From Tateyamaria sp. ANG-S1 (GTDB taxonomy: Bacteria > Pseudomonadota > Alphaproteobacteria > Rhodobacterales > Rhodobacteraceae), in NCBI RefSeq assembly GCF_000814025.1, contig NZ_JWLL01000006.1, positions 248,001 through 312,000 of the forward strand: a stretch of 64,000 nt of DNA, given 5' to 3'. The translations under genes were made by a program, and so were the position numbers. The notes beneath the pieces were generated by a model, which was not told the origin of the DNA, ran no database searches, and was given only the letters and a program-made list of their open reading frames with translations. This document shows, in pieces, positions 47,740-56,593 of this stretch; within the stretch, counting starts at the first letter, position 1, and every line of letters begins with the position of its first letter.

Positions 47740-47805
47740 GATAAACACTGTCCGGCTTCTGAATGAAGAGGCGTCTTTGCCCTTCAGGGCACTCGGACGA
47801 CACGC

Positions 47806-48261
47806 TCAGCTGTCGGACACACCGCCCGTGGCAATCAACAACTGGTCCATCAACTGGTCCAGCGCCCGCTGCTTGATATAGATGCGCCGCGGGTTGCCCG
47901 ACTTCTGCACCACTTCCGCGAAATAGGACAGCTCGACCACGTAGTCGCCATTGTTGCGGTCGGTCTCTTTCTGGACAACCAGCGTAGGCGCCTCAAGCGC
48001 ACCATCATAGCGCAACAGCAAAAACGCAGCCACGTCCGGCGGCGGCAGGATACGGCACTGCACCACTGACCGGGACACGGTGCGCAACGTGTCGCCCGGC
48101 GCATTGCAGGATGAACGGAACGCATCATCCAGTGGCGCGGGATTCGCAGCGAATGTCGCGCGGCGGACGGGCAAATCTTGTTCGTCCGTCACCACCGTCT
48201 CTACATATTGTGGTGCGCAAGCACTCAATGCGACGGCAAGACAGGCTATGAAAGGTCGCAT
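47806..48261 (-). CDS. Small putative lipoprotein of unknown function
   Basis: This is a 151-residue protein whose N-terminus MRPFIACLAVALSACAPQ has a lipobox-like LSAC, so it is probably lipidated and anchored in an envelope membrane. No known domain is recognised in the rest. The ATG at 48261 has GAGG at the right spacing; an ATG four codons upstream (48273) lacks one. It is divergent from nrdJ across a 500-bp region. Confidence 0.72.
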   Translation of the reverse strand: MRPFIACLAVALSACAPQYVETVVTDEQDLPVRRATFAANPAPLDDAFRSSCNAPGDTLRTVSRSVVQCRILPPPDVAAFLLLRYDGALEAPTLVVQKETDRNNGDYVVELSYFAEVVQKSGNPRRIYIKQRALDQLMDQLLIATGGVSDS

Positions 48262-48299
48262 TTCGGGCCTCATGTCAGGGATAGGCGCACAACATCACA

Positions 48300-48354
48300 T
48301 TTTCCACAACGCGGCAAAACCTTTCTCCGGGCGGGGCTGTTAACCTGTGGATAA
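48300..48354 (-). promoter_or_regulatory. Two DnaA-box-like sites upstream of nrdJ
   Basis: TTTTCCACA at 48300-48308 fits TTWTNCACA, and 48346-48354 is TGTGGATAA, an exact TTATCCACA box on the minus strand. A weaker ATCCACA lies nearby at about 48368. DnaA control of ribonucleotide reductase genes is known from other bacteria. Confidence 0.5.
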
Positions 48355-48548
48355 CTTCAGGTGAAACATCCACAGCCCGGCCTAAACCGCACGAATACTG
48401 TCTGTTTTCTGCTTGCCGGCATTGGATCATTTTTGCGCCCGACCGCGCGGCGTTAACGAAGTGAATCGGCACTATCCCGGAACCGGCTCTGGTCAAGAAA
48501 AAAGATGTCAAAAAACTTTTAAAATGTCGTTGACGTGCCCCCTCCAGA

Positions 48549-48594
48549 TACGTCACTTTGTGCGGGCTAGGCGCTTCACCACAACATGTAGTGG
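48549..48594 (+). promoter_or_regulatory. Tandem NrdR-box-like operator of nrdJ
   Basis: CACAACATGTAGTG at 48580-48593 matches the NrdR consensus CACWATATATWGTG at 12 of 14 positions. Exactly 31 bp upstream, about three helical turns, TACGTCACTTTGTG at 48549-48562 matches its 3' half. Paired boxes at this spacing are the usual NrdR layout. Confidence 0.65.
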
Positions 48595-48774
48595 CCAACA
48601 CTACCGGCGAGGCGCCAGGCACGAGGGACAGACTTAACCGCGCAACATGCTGATCACGGACTCAACACTCGGGCCCGCGCGGAACTGTTTTGCCCCCCGT
48701 GTCGGCACCAGAAATCGGGGGCTCGTAACGTCGATCACCCCTTACCGAACACCAGCTGGGAATGAGGCAGCGCG

Positions 48775-51700
48775 ATGAAAATTGAAAGACAGTTCACCAA
48801 AGCCGGACAGGACGCCTACGCGGACCTAGATTTCGTGACCACCGCGTCCGAAATCCGCAATCCTGACGGCACCGTGGTGTTCCGTTTGGACGAAGTGGAA
48901 GTGCCGGGCACCTGGAGCCAGGTCGCAAGCGACGTCATCGCGCAGAAATACTTCCGCAAGGCGGGCGTGCCCTCCAAGCTGCAAAAGGTCGAAGAAGCGG
49001 ACGTGCCCGAGTTCCTGTGGCGCTCCGAAGCAGCCAAAGGCGCAGAGATGGGCGGCGAAACGTCGTCCAAGCAGGTCTTTGACCGTCTCGCAGGCGCATG
49101 GGCGTACTGGGGCTGGAAGGGCGGCTACTTCTCGACCGAAGAAGACGCACGCGCCTACTACGACGAAATGCGCCACATGCTGGCGACCCAACGCGCGGCC
49201 CCCAACAGCCCGCAATGGTTCAACACCGGTCTGCACTGGGCCTACGGCATCGACGGCCCGGCCCAAGGGCACCACTATGTCGACTACAAGACCGGCAAGC
49301 TGACCAAATCCAAATCCTCCTACGAACACCCGCAGCCCCACGCCTGCTTCATCCAGTCGGTTGAAGATGACCTGGTGAACGACGGCGGCATCATGGACCT
49401 CTGGGTGCGCGAGGCGCGCCTGTTCAAATACGGCTCCGGCACCGGCACCAACTTCTCCAGCTTGCGCGGCGAGGGCGAGAAGCTGTCGGGTGGCGGCAAA
49501 TCCTCCGGCCTGATGGGCTTCCTGAAAATTGGCGACCGGGCGGCGGGCGCCATCAAGTCGGGCGGCACCACCCGCCGCGCAGCCAAGATGGTGATCGTCG
49601 ATGCCGACCACCCGGATATCGAAGACTTCATCAACTGGAAGGTCATCGAAGAGCAGAAAGTGGCGTCCATCGTCGCAGGCTCCAAGATGCACGAGGAAAA
49701 GCTGAACGGCATCTTCGAAGCCATCGGCACATGGGATGGCGCCGAAGCAGACGCTTACGACCCCAACAAAAACAATGCGTTGAAGGCGGCAGTGAAAGCA
49801 GCCAAACAGGTTGCGATCCCCGAAACCTACATCAAGCGTGTGCTGGATTACGCCCGGCAGGGCCACACCAGCATCGAGTTCCCGACCTACGACACCGATT
49901 GGGATAGTGAAGCATATAGCTCGGTCTCGGGCCAAAACTCGAACAACTCAATCCGCGTGACCAACGCTTTCCTCACAGCGGTCGAGAAAGACGCCGACTG
50001 GGAACTGATCTCTCGCGTTGACGGCACTGTGACCAAGACGGTCAAGGCCCGCGACCTGTGGGAGCAGGTGGGCCACGCCGCATGGGCCTGTGCCGACCCG
50101 GGCATCCAGTACCACGACACCGTCAACGACTGGCACACATGCCCCGAAGATGGCGCAATCCGCGGCTCAAACCCGTGCTCGGAATACATGTTCCTCGACG
50201 ACACGGCCTGTAACCTGGCGTCGATGAACCTGCTGACCTTCCTCAAGGATGGCCAGTTCCAGGTCGAGGATTACATGCACGCGGCCCGTCTTTGGACCGT
50301 GACACTGGAAATCTCGGTGATGATGGCGCAATTCCCGTCCAAGGAAATCGCCCAACGCTCCTACGACTTCCGCACACTGGGCCTCGGCTACGCAAACATC
50401 GGCGGTCTGCTGATGAACATGGGCCACGGCTATGACAGTGACGAGGGCCGCGCGCTCTGCGGTGCGCTGACCGCGATCATGACCGGCGTGTCCTACGCTA
50501 CCTCCGCCGAGATGGCAGGCGAGCTTGGGCCATTCCCCGGCTACAAGAAAAATGCCGACCACATGCTGCGGGTCATGCGCAACCACCGCAATGCGGCCTA
50601 CGGTGCGACCGAAGGTTACGAAAAGCTGGCGGTGAAACCCGTCGCTCTGGACCACGCCAACTGCCCCGATCCGCGCCTGATCGACGTTGCCATGTCCAGC
50701 TGGGACGAGGCGCTGAAACTGGGCGAGGCCAACGGCTACCGCAACGCGCAGTCCACCGTGATCGCGCCCACCGGCACCATCGGTCTGGTCATGGACTGCG
50801 ACACCACAGGGATCGAGCCGGACTTCGCTCTTGTGAAGTTCAAGAAGCTGGCCGGTGGCGGTTACTTCAAGATCATCAACCGCTCGGTGCCCGCAGCCCT
50901 CGAAAACCTCGGCTACGGCTCCGCCCAGATCGAGGAAATCGTCAGCTACGCAGTGGGCCACGGCTCCATCGGCAACGCACCGGCGATCAACCACACGACG
51001 CTTGCGGGCCACGGTTTTGGCGCCAATGAGCTGGCGAAAGTGGATGCGGCCCTCGAAAGCGCCTTCGACATCCGCTTCGTTTTCAACCAGTGGACGCTGG
51101 GCGAAGAGTTCTGCACAGGCGTGCTGGGCATCCCGGCGGCCAAGCTGAACGACCCGACCTTCGACCTGCTGAAGCATCTGGGCTACGCCAAGGCCGACAT
51201 CGACGCCGCGAACGACCACGTCTGCGGAACGATGACGCTGGAAGGCGCACCGCACCTGAAGGAAGAGCATTACCACATCTTCGACTGCGCCAACCCGTGC
51301 GGCAAGAAAGGCAAGCGCTTCCTGAGCGTTGACAGCCACATCACCATGATGGCCGCGGCACAGTCCTTCATCTCGGGCGCGATCTCGAAAACGATCAACA
51401 TGCCCAACGACGCAACGATCGAGGACTGCCAACGCGCTTACGAGTTGTCGTGGTCGCTGGGGGTAAAGGCCAACGCGCTCTACCGCGACGGCTCCAAGCT
51501 CTCGCAGCCTCTGGCCGCCGCACTGGTCGAGGATGACGAGGACGCACAAGAGGTTCTGGAAAGCGGTGCACCCGCCGAGAAAGCCGCCGTGTTGGCCGAG
51601 AAGATCGTCGAAAAGATCGTGGTCAAGGAAATCGTCCGCAGCCACCGCGAGAAGATGCCCCAACGGCGCAAAGGCTACACCCAGAAAGCCATCGTGAGCG

Positions 51701-52437
51701 GCCACAAGGTCTACCTGCGGACGGGCGAGTATGAGGACGGCAACCTCGGCGAGATCTTCATCGACATGCACAAGGAAGGCGCAGGCTTCCGTGCGATGAT
51801 GAACAACTTCGCCATCGCCGTGTCCGTGGGCCTGCAATACGGTGTGCCGCTCGAAGAGTTCGTGGATGCCTTCACCTTCACCAAGTTCGAACCGGCGGGC
51901 ATGGTACAGGGCAATGACAGCATCAAGAACGCAACGTCGATCCTCGACTACGTGTTCCGCGAACTCGCTGTCAGCTACCTGGACCGCACCGATCTGGCGC
52001 ATGTCAAACCCGAAGGGGCCACATTCGACGATCTGGGCCGGGGCGAGGAAGAGGGCGTGTCCAACGTCTCCGAACTGTCCGAGACAGCGGCGTCGAAGTC
52101 CCTGGAAGTGCTGAAGCAGATCAGCTCGACCGGCTACCTGCGCAAGCGCCTGCCCCAAGACCTCGTGGTGCTGCAGGGCGGCATGGCCGAGACGACGTCC
52201 ATGGACGCCGAAGTGGCCCTGCAAACCCTCGTGCCCGAAGTGGCAGCGGGTGGCGGCGCAGCGGCTGTGTCGACGACCACGGTATCAGCCGCTGCAGTGA
52301 CCATGGACGCACGCACCAAGGCCAAGATGCAGGGCTACGAGGGCGAAGCCTGCGGCGAATGCGGCAACTACACGCTGGTGCGCAACGGCACCTGCATGAA
52401 GTGCAACACCTGCGGCGCGACAAGCGGCTGTAGCTAA
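48775..52437 (+). CDS. nrdJ: Vitamin B12-dependent (class II) ribonucleotide reductase
   Basis: This is a 1220-residue adenosylcobalamin-dependent reductase making deoxyribonucleotides with or without oxygen. The N-terminal half has [50 protein letters not shown] and the later [20 protein letters not shown]. The C-terminus ends in [28 protein letters not shown], a cysteine-rich tail. Length fits the long alphaproteobacterial form. It stands alone; regulation by NrdR and perhaps DnaA is suggested by upstream sites. A terminator lies 208 bp downstream. Confidence 0.97.
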   Translation: MKIERQFTKAGQDAYADLDFVTTASEIRNPDGTVVFRLDEVEVPGTWSQVASDVIAQKYFRKAGVPSKLQKVEEADVPEFLWRSEAAKGAEMGGETSSKQVFDRLAGAWAYWGWKGGYFSTEEDARAYYDEMRHMLATQRAAPNSPQWFNTGLHWAYGIDGPAQGHHYVDYKTGKLTKSKSSYEHPQPHACFIQSVEDDLVNDGGIMDLWVREARLFKYGSGTGTNFSSLRGEGEKLSGGGKSSGLMGFLKIGDRAAGAIKSGGTTRRAAKMVIVDADHPDIEDFINWKVIEEQKVASIVAGSKMHEEKLNGIFEAIGTWDGAEADAYDPNKNNALKAAVKAAKQVAIPETYIKRVLDYARQGHTSIEFPTYDTDWDSEAYSSVSGQNSNNSIRVTNAFLTAVEKDADWELISRVDGTVTKTVKARDLWEQVGHAAWACADPGIQYHDTVNDWHTCPEDGAIRGSNPCSEYMFLDDTACNLASMNLLTFLKDGQFQVEDYMHAARLWTVTLEISVMMAQFPSKEIAQRSYDFRTLGLGYANIGGLLMNMGHGYDSDEGRALCGALTAIMTGVSYATSAEMAGELGPFPGYKKNADHMLRVMRNHRNAAYGATEGYEKLAVKPVALDHANCPDPRLIDVAMSSWDEALKLGEANGYRNAQSTVIAPTGTIGLVMDCDTTGIEPDFALVKFKKLAGGGYFKIINRSVPAALENLGYGSAQIEEIVSYAVGHGSIGNAPAINHTTLAGHGFGANELAKVDAALESAFDIRFVFNQWTLGEEFCTGVLGIPAAKLNDPTFDLLKHLGYAKADIDAANDHVCGTMTLEGAPHLKEEHYHIFDCANPCGKKGKRFLSVDSHITMMAAAQSFISGAISKTINMPNDATIEDCQRAYELSWSLGVKANALYRDGSKLSQPLAAALVEDDEDAQEVLESGAPAEKAAVLAEKIVEKIVVKEIVRSHREKMPQRRKGYTQKAIVSGHKVYLRTGEYEDGNLGEIFIDMHKEGAGFRAMMNNFAIAVSVGLQYGVPLEEFVDAFTFTKFEPAGMVQGNDSIKNATSILDYVFRELAVSYLDRTDLAHVKPEGATFDDLGRGEEEGVSNVSELSETAASKSLEVLKQISSTGYLRKRLPQDLVVLQGGMAETTSMDAEVALQTLVPEVAAGGGAAAVSTTTVSAAAVTMDARTKAKMQGYEGEACGECGNYTLVRNGTCMKCNTCGATSGCS

Positions 52438-52644
52438 GACAAACGCTCCCCGGGGAAGGGGGGCGAGGGGGCCGGGTTGGACGAACGGATCCGGCTCCCG
52501 ACGATACAAGAGATAGGGTGGGGCGGTACTTGAAGTCCTTCCCACCTTCACACGGGGCGGGTGCGCTCGCCCCTGACGACGTGCAGGCCGCAGGCAGAAA
52601 AGTACCGGGCGGTTAACATATTGAGCCTGTACGGCGAAACTTTC

Positions 52645-52670
52645 AGGGGGGCCTTTCGGTCCCCCTTTTT
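52645..52670 (+). terminator. Rho-independent terminator of nrdJ
   Basis: AGGGGGGCC-TTTC-GGTCCCCCT forms a strong stem followed by TTTTTT. It is 208 bp after the nrdJ stop with no gene in between. Confidence 0.85.
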
Positions 52671-52735
52671 TCATCGGCGTGGCCCGGCGGGATGGTCTCT
52701 TTGCTGCGCAAATTCGCCCACCCGCCGACCCGGCC

Positions 52736-53209
52736 TCATGTCTCCTCGGCCAGCTCCAGCCGCAATTTCGCCCGTGCGCGTGCCAGGCGTGACATGACCG
52801 TGCCCAGCGGCAGGCCCGTCGCGTGGGACAGAGCGCGGGGCGAGGTTTCACCCGACACCACCAGATCCATCAACTGCCGCTGCGGTTGGGGCAACCGTTC
52901 AATCGCGGCCAGCGTGTCCGCGCAATCCAGCCGCACCAGCGCGTCGGGCTGGGTCAGCGCGTGGTCCTCCTCCAACTCGTCTGTCGCCTCGATCCGCCAC
53001 GTCCGGCGTGCGCGATTCGACAGGGTGCGCATGGCATAGGCGGGCAGATCGTCGATCTCGCCGCCGCTCCGCAAGCGCTGGCACAGGCTCAGGAGTGTGT
53101 CCTGCACCAGATCCTCCGCTTCGGCCCGCGTGCGAGACAGCCGACGGGCCCGCCGCGTCAGCAAGGGGATCAGTGGCACAAGGCGGAGGGCGGTCGGGCG
53201 CTGTGTCAT
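52736..53209 (-). CDS. ECF-type RNA polymerase sigma factor
   Basis: This 157-residue sigma factor has region 2 (LTRRARRLSRTRAEAEDLVQDTLLSLCQRL) and region 4 (LPQPQRQLMDLVVSGETSPRALSHATGLPLGTVMSRLARARAKLR). The ATG at 53209 is chosen from the domain boundary; an upstream open frame to 53386 is basic and unlike the family. No anti-sigma factor gene is adjacent. It is divergent from the EF-hand protein gene 234 bp away, which may be a target. Confidence 0.88.
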   Translation of the reverse strand: MTQRPTALRLVPLIPLLTRRARRLSRTRAEAEDLVQDTLLSLCQRLRSGGEIDDLPAYAMRTLSNRARRTWRIEATDELEEDHALTQPDALVRLDCADTLAAIERLPQPQRQLMDLVVSGETSPRALSHATGLPLGTVMSRLARARAKLRLELAEET

Positions 53210-53443
53210 GTGACATAGGCTGGGGACTATTGGATCGCTTGAACAGCCCGGGGGTTTTTGCCGACGCGGCCCCGTCGCCCTTTTTGGGCAGCCCGCCGCC
53301 CATCGTCGCCACGCAGATCGGCAGGCGGTTGCGCGATCCCTGCCGCTGCATCGGTAGGGGGATGAAAAGCGGCAGAATGTGTTCAATCTCTATGAAACCG
53401 CACGACAGCGCGGCACAGAACCAAACTCAAATGGAGTTCACCC

Positions 53444-53704
53444 ATGAAGAAGCCCATGAACAAGATGGCGTTCCTGACCTTCCTCGCAGCACTCAGCGTC
53501 CCTGCGCTCGCCGCAGCCGAGATCCCCGCAGATATCGACACCGACGGAGACGGCGTGCTGACCATCGACGAGGTCCAAGCGAGCTTTCCCGAGGTCACAT
53601 CAGATGGTTTCTCTGCAATGGATTTGAACGCGGACGGTGTCCTGGATGAAGACGAGGTCACAGCCGCGCAGGAAGCGGGCCTGATGCCGCCCACCGAGAG
53701 TTAA
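53444..53704 (+). CDS. Small exported EF-hand protein
   Basis: This is an 86-residue protein with a signal peptide (cleavage near ALAAA-EI, residue 25) and two EF-hand loops: DTDGDGVLTIDE at 32-43 and DLNADGVLDEDE at 60-71. Both have the Dx[DN]xDG pattern and a final Glu, so calcium binding is likely. TGGAGT lies before the ATG. It is divergent from the ECF sigma factor. A periplasmic calcium-binding or calcium-sensing role is inferred only. Confidence 0.85.
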   Translation: MKKPMNKMAFLTFLAALSVPALAAAEIPADIDTDGDGVLTIDEVQASFPEVTSDGFSAMDLNADGVLDEDEVTAAQEAGLMPPTES

Positions 53705-53833
53705 CCCGAACACCCGGCTTTGGCTGCGTGTTGTAACGTCCGCGCAGTCTAAAGGTGGGAGTGTGGGGTCCGGTCTCCCCCCAGGGACCGGGCCCCGTTT
53801 TGTTTGTCCTGTGCCTCCAAATATGTGGACCAC

Positions 53834-53937
53834 GGCTTTTTGGCCAACCGGCCCTTCGGGGAGGATTTTTTTGAAACAGGGAATTCGAACCGGTCCGCGC
53901 AGCGGCAAACACTCCGGGGGAGTGTTTGAGGTTCGAA
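53834..53937 (-). repeat. Dispersed intergenic repeat, copy 2
   Basis: Read on the minus strand this matches 36348-36450 over about 100 bp, with an uninterrupted core of around 38-40 nt. The copy here has a short internal hairpin ACACTCCCCCGGAGTGT in place of the unmatched segment of copy 1. Confidence 0.75.
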
Positions 53938-54045
53938 TGGGCGGAGCCCCGGAGCTATATGCGTAACGGAACACCGTCGAAGGGACTTCCACTTTTGCGC
54001 GCCGCGTTGCGGCACGCTTGTTGAGGTCCGAATGGGCGGAGCCCC
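53926..54045. repeat. Pair of 25-bp direct repeats
   Basis: The 25 bp at 53926-53950 recur at 54021-54045 with one mismatch. The unit begins TTGAGGT and ends GGGCGGAGCCCC. The spacing is 95 bp. They flank part of the intergenic region downstream of the methyltransferase gene. Confidence 0.7.
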
Positions 54046-54072
54046 AGACCGCTCCGCCCTAAAGACCTAGCC

Positions 54073-55614
54073 TTACGCCTCCGGCAAATGGATCGCGAAT
54101 TTTTCCCGGATCGCAGCATCAAGCAAAGGGTCAAAAGCCGCTTGGGGGCGGGTGGCGAGGATCTCGTCCTTGCGGGCCTTTGCCTTGGCAATCAGGTCCG
54201 GCTTGCCCAACTCCACCCATTCCTTGGGCGAGGTGCGGTCGCCGAATGTCGGATAGACACAGTCCGACTGCATCCGCGACAACGTCTGATCCGTGCCCAG
54301 ATAATGGCCCGGCCCCTCCAGGCAGACCTGCGCGATCTGGTCGAGGGCCAGAGTGTCCTCCGTAACCTCAATCCCGCGCGTGCAGCGCAGCGCCTGACCG
54401 ATGATGTCATCGCCCAGAATCAGGCTTTCATGGCAGAACCCGAGCAGTGAGGCGTGCATGCCCGCGGCCTCATAGACCATGTTCAGCCCCGACAGGCCTG
54501 CCATGACGTTGGAACACATCTGTTCCCAGCCTGCCTGCATGTCGGGCAACTTGCTGTCCGTGGCCCCGGCTGCCGCCCCGCCGGGCAGGTCGTAGAACCG
54601 GTGCATCTGCGCGCAGCCCGCTGTGAGCAGCGCCTGTTCACCTGACCCGATGGACATGGCCCCTGTGCGCAGATCAAGGCCAAAGGGCCACGTGCCGAAG
54701 ATCGCAGGTGCCCCCGGCTTGACCGCGTTGACATAGACAAGGCCCGCAAGGCATTCCGCCACGGCCTGCACGATGGCGCCCGCGATGGTCGACGGGGCCG
54801 TGGCCCCCGACATGCCCGCTGACAAGAGCAGGACGGGCAGGCCCGCTTCGATACACGCCTCCATCACCTGACAGGATTCGGGTGCGAATTTCATCGGCGG
54901 CACGACAAAGCAGTTCGTGTTCGACATGAAAGGCCGCGCGCGCCAGGCGTCCTCGCCACCCGCGATCATGTGCAGCATCTCGACCGCCGGAGCGACGCAC
55001 TGCGCCTCGGAAAAGCTCATGCCGATATGTTTCGTCGTGCCCGACACGCAGGCGTAGACCGCGTTGTACTCGCTCTCGACCATGTCGGGGATGTCGCGGC
55101 ACACCATGGGCCGCTGGCAGAAGTGGATGTTGTCCAGCGCGTCGCAAATGCGTGCGGCATCGTGCAGGTCCTGCACGGTGCTGTCGCGGTAATTCTGCCC
55201 GTCCACATCGACCATGTGCACGGCAGCTCCGGCGGTGCCGTAATGCACGCGGCTGCCGCTCAGCTCGAGGTCGTGCTTGCCGTCACGGCTGGGCAGGGTG
55301 ATGGCGCGGTTGGCCTTGGCCAGCGTGTCCTCGACCAGCGCACGCGGAAAGCGGATGCGCCCGTCATCGCCCTGAATTGCGCCTGCTCCGGTCAGATAGG
55401 CGACACCAGACGGCGGGGCATCGGCCAGCCCGATGGTTTCAAGTGCATCGAGGGCGGCGTTGTGGATGCGCGCGACCTCCGCGTCGGTCAGCGGATTGTA
55501 CCGCCCGCCTTGCAGGCCGGGGCGCACGGGGCGCAGGTGGTCGGGCAGGGCGGTGGCGCGGGCCGCACGGCGGGCAGCGCGCCCGCCCGAGCGGGAAGGG
55601 GTTTGGTCATTCAT
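54073..55614 (-). CDS. MttB-family methyltransferase, non-pyrrolysine type
   Basis: This is a 513-residue member of the trimethylamine methyltransferase (MttB) superfamily. Blocks such as HYGTAGAAVHMVD, CQRPMVCRDIPDMVESEYNAVYACVSGTTKHIGMSF and IFGTWPFGLDLRTGAMSIGSGEQ follow the family. There is no in-frame amber codon, so no pyrrolysine; relatives without it demethylate quaternary amines such as glycine betaine. A corrinoid protein and a methyl-tetrahydrofolate partner are normally encoded nearby, and neither is visible here. The substrate is unknown. Confidence 0.87.
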   Translation of the reverse strand: MNDQTPSRSGGRAARRAARATALPDHLRPVRPGLQGGRYNPLTDAEVARIHNAALDALETIGLADAPPSGVAYLTGAGAIQGDDGRIRFPRALVEDTLAKANRAITLPSRDGKHDLELSGSRVHYGTAGAAVHMVDVDGQNYRDSTVQDLHDAARICDALDNIHFCQRPMVCRDIPDMVESEYNAVYACVSGTTKHIGMSFSEAQCVAPAVEMLHMIAGGEDAWRARPFMSNTNCFVVPPMKFAPESCQVMEACIEAGLPVLLLSAGMSGATAPSTIAGAIVQAVAECLAGLVYVNAVKPGAPAIFGTWPFGLDLRTGAMSIGSGEQALLTAGCAQMHRFYDLPGGAAAGATDSKLPDMQAGWEQMCSNVMAGLSGLNMVYEAAGMHASLLGFCHESLILGDDIIGQALRCTRGIEVTEDTLALDQIAQVCLEGPGHYLGTDQTLSRMQSDCVYPTFGDRTSPKEWVELGKPDLIAKAKARKDEILATRPQAAFDPLLDAAIREKFAIHLPEA

Positions 55615-56005
55615 GTGATGGTGTCCGCAGATCTGAGGTGACGTTGAAATGGCGTTCGCTATGACGCCACAGGTCGCCCGCGCGCCGCGCGACCGCGTTC
55701 GGCGCCGATGGTGCGTGTCACCAACCTGATCTTGCTAAAGGCACCCTGCACGCGCCGCGTCGCCTCCCATCCGCGTTTGTTTCAGTCTGTCGTGTGTTCA
55801 CAGGATGCTGTGCAAAATGCCGCCTGTCTTGTCTGTTTGCGACCTGCGCACGCGGCTTGTTGCTGTCGTCCTTGCGCCATTTGAGCGATCTGCTGCGCAG
55901 ACACGGGAGTGTGATGCACCGGGACTGGAACCATATCCCGTTCTCGCCACTTGTACGCCGAGAGGTGCGCGATGCGTGCCTTACGAACACAAAAGGAGCA
56001 GACTT
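55615..56005. other. Divergent intergenic region
   Basis: This 390-bp gap separates the divergent methyltransferase and outer-membrane barrel genes. The barrel frame is open into it, back to 55805, but there is no ribosome binding site or signal peptide before 56006. I see no repeat or named regulatory site. Confidence 0.4.
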
Positions 56006-56593
56006 ATGAAGACGCGCATTCTTGCGATTGGCTTGGCAGCGGCGCTGGCAGGCCCCGCTTTGGCAGGCAGCCTTGAGCCGCCCGCGCCAGAGCCCGCGGC
56101 ACCGGCCCCGCTGCCGCCCGCACCTGTGCAGAGTTTCGGCGGTGACTGGACAGGCGGCTATGCCGGTCTGCAGTTGGGCTATGGCGACGTGGACGGCAGT
56201 GGTGCAGCGGATGGGGATGATTTCCTCTACGGTGCCCATGTCGGGTATCGCTACGACTTCGGCACCTTCGTGCTGGGTGGTGAACTGGACTATGACTTCG
56301 CCGACATCGACCTGAACGGTGCGGCAAGCGTGGACAGCGTGGCCCGCCTGAAGCTGCAGGGCGGCTATGACTTCGGCCGGACACTGGCCTACTTTACCGC
56401 CGGTCTGGCCGAGGTGGACACGTCCCTGGGCAGCGAGTCGGGTGAATTCTACGGTATCGGCGTCGCCTACCAGATCAACGACCGCTACACCGTGGGTGCC
56501 GAGCTTTTGGATCACAACTTCGACGACATCAACGGAACCGGGGTCGACGCGGATGCGACAACCCTGACCGTGCGTGGTTCGATCAACTTCTAA
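56006..56593 (+). CDS. Outer-membrane beta-barrel protein, porin/OmpA-like
   Basis: This is a 195-residue protein with a signal peptide (MKTRILAIGLAAALAGPALA-G), a Pro/Ala-rich stretch, then an eight-strand-type barrel: DWTGGYAGLQLGYGDVDG at the start, alternating aromatic strands, and a C-terminal LTVRGSINF ending in Phe as outer-membrane proteins do. AAAAGGAG precedes the ATG. It resembles the small outer-membrane barrels of Rhizobiales and Rhodobacterales. Its stop overlaps the convergent aminotransferase stop by 4 bp. Confidence 0.87.
   Translation: MKTRILAIGLAAALAGPALAGSLEPPAPEPAAPAPLPPAPVQSFGGDWTGGYAGLQLGYGDVDGSGAADGDDFLYGAHVGYRYDFGTFVLGGELDYDFADIDLNGAASVDSVARLKLQGGYDFGRTLAYFTAGLAEVDTSLGSESGEFYGIGVAYQINDRYTVGAELLDHNFDDINGTGVDADATTLTVRGSINF

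Larger units (their letters stand above)
48262..48774. other. Control region between the lipoprotein gene and nrdJ
   Basis: No gene is supported in these 500 bp. The region holds two DnaA-box-like sites at 48300-48308 and 48346-48354, a TTGACG hexamer at 48530-48535 that could be the -35 element of nrdJ, and two NrdR-box-like sites at 48549-48562 and 48580-48593. I see no cobalamin riboswitch core. Confidence 0.6.

Noticed and set aside
48300-48600. Chromosomal replication origin
   Set aside because: There are only two good DnaA boxes and no obvious AT-rich unwinding region or origin-type neighbours. Promoter sites for nrdJ explain them better.
48262-48774. Cobalamin riboswitch before the B12-dependent reductase
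   Set aside because: I looked for the conserved B12-box text and the multi-stem pattern and did not see them. NrdR-like sites are present instead.
50167-52224. 685-codon open frame antisense to nrdJ
   Set aside because: It is the mirror of the strongly biased codons of nrdJ. It has no family resemblance and no ribosome binding site, while nrdJ is certain.
55718-56515. 265-codon minus-strand frame opposite the outer-membrane barrel
   Set aside because: The plus-strand gene has a signal peptide, barrel strands and a strong ribosome binding site. The minus frame has none of these.
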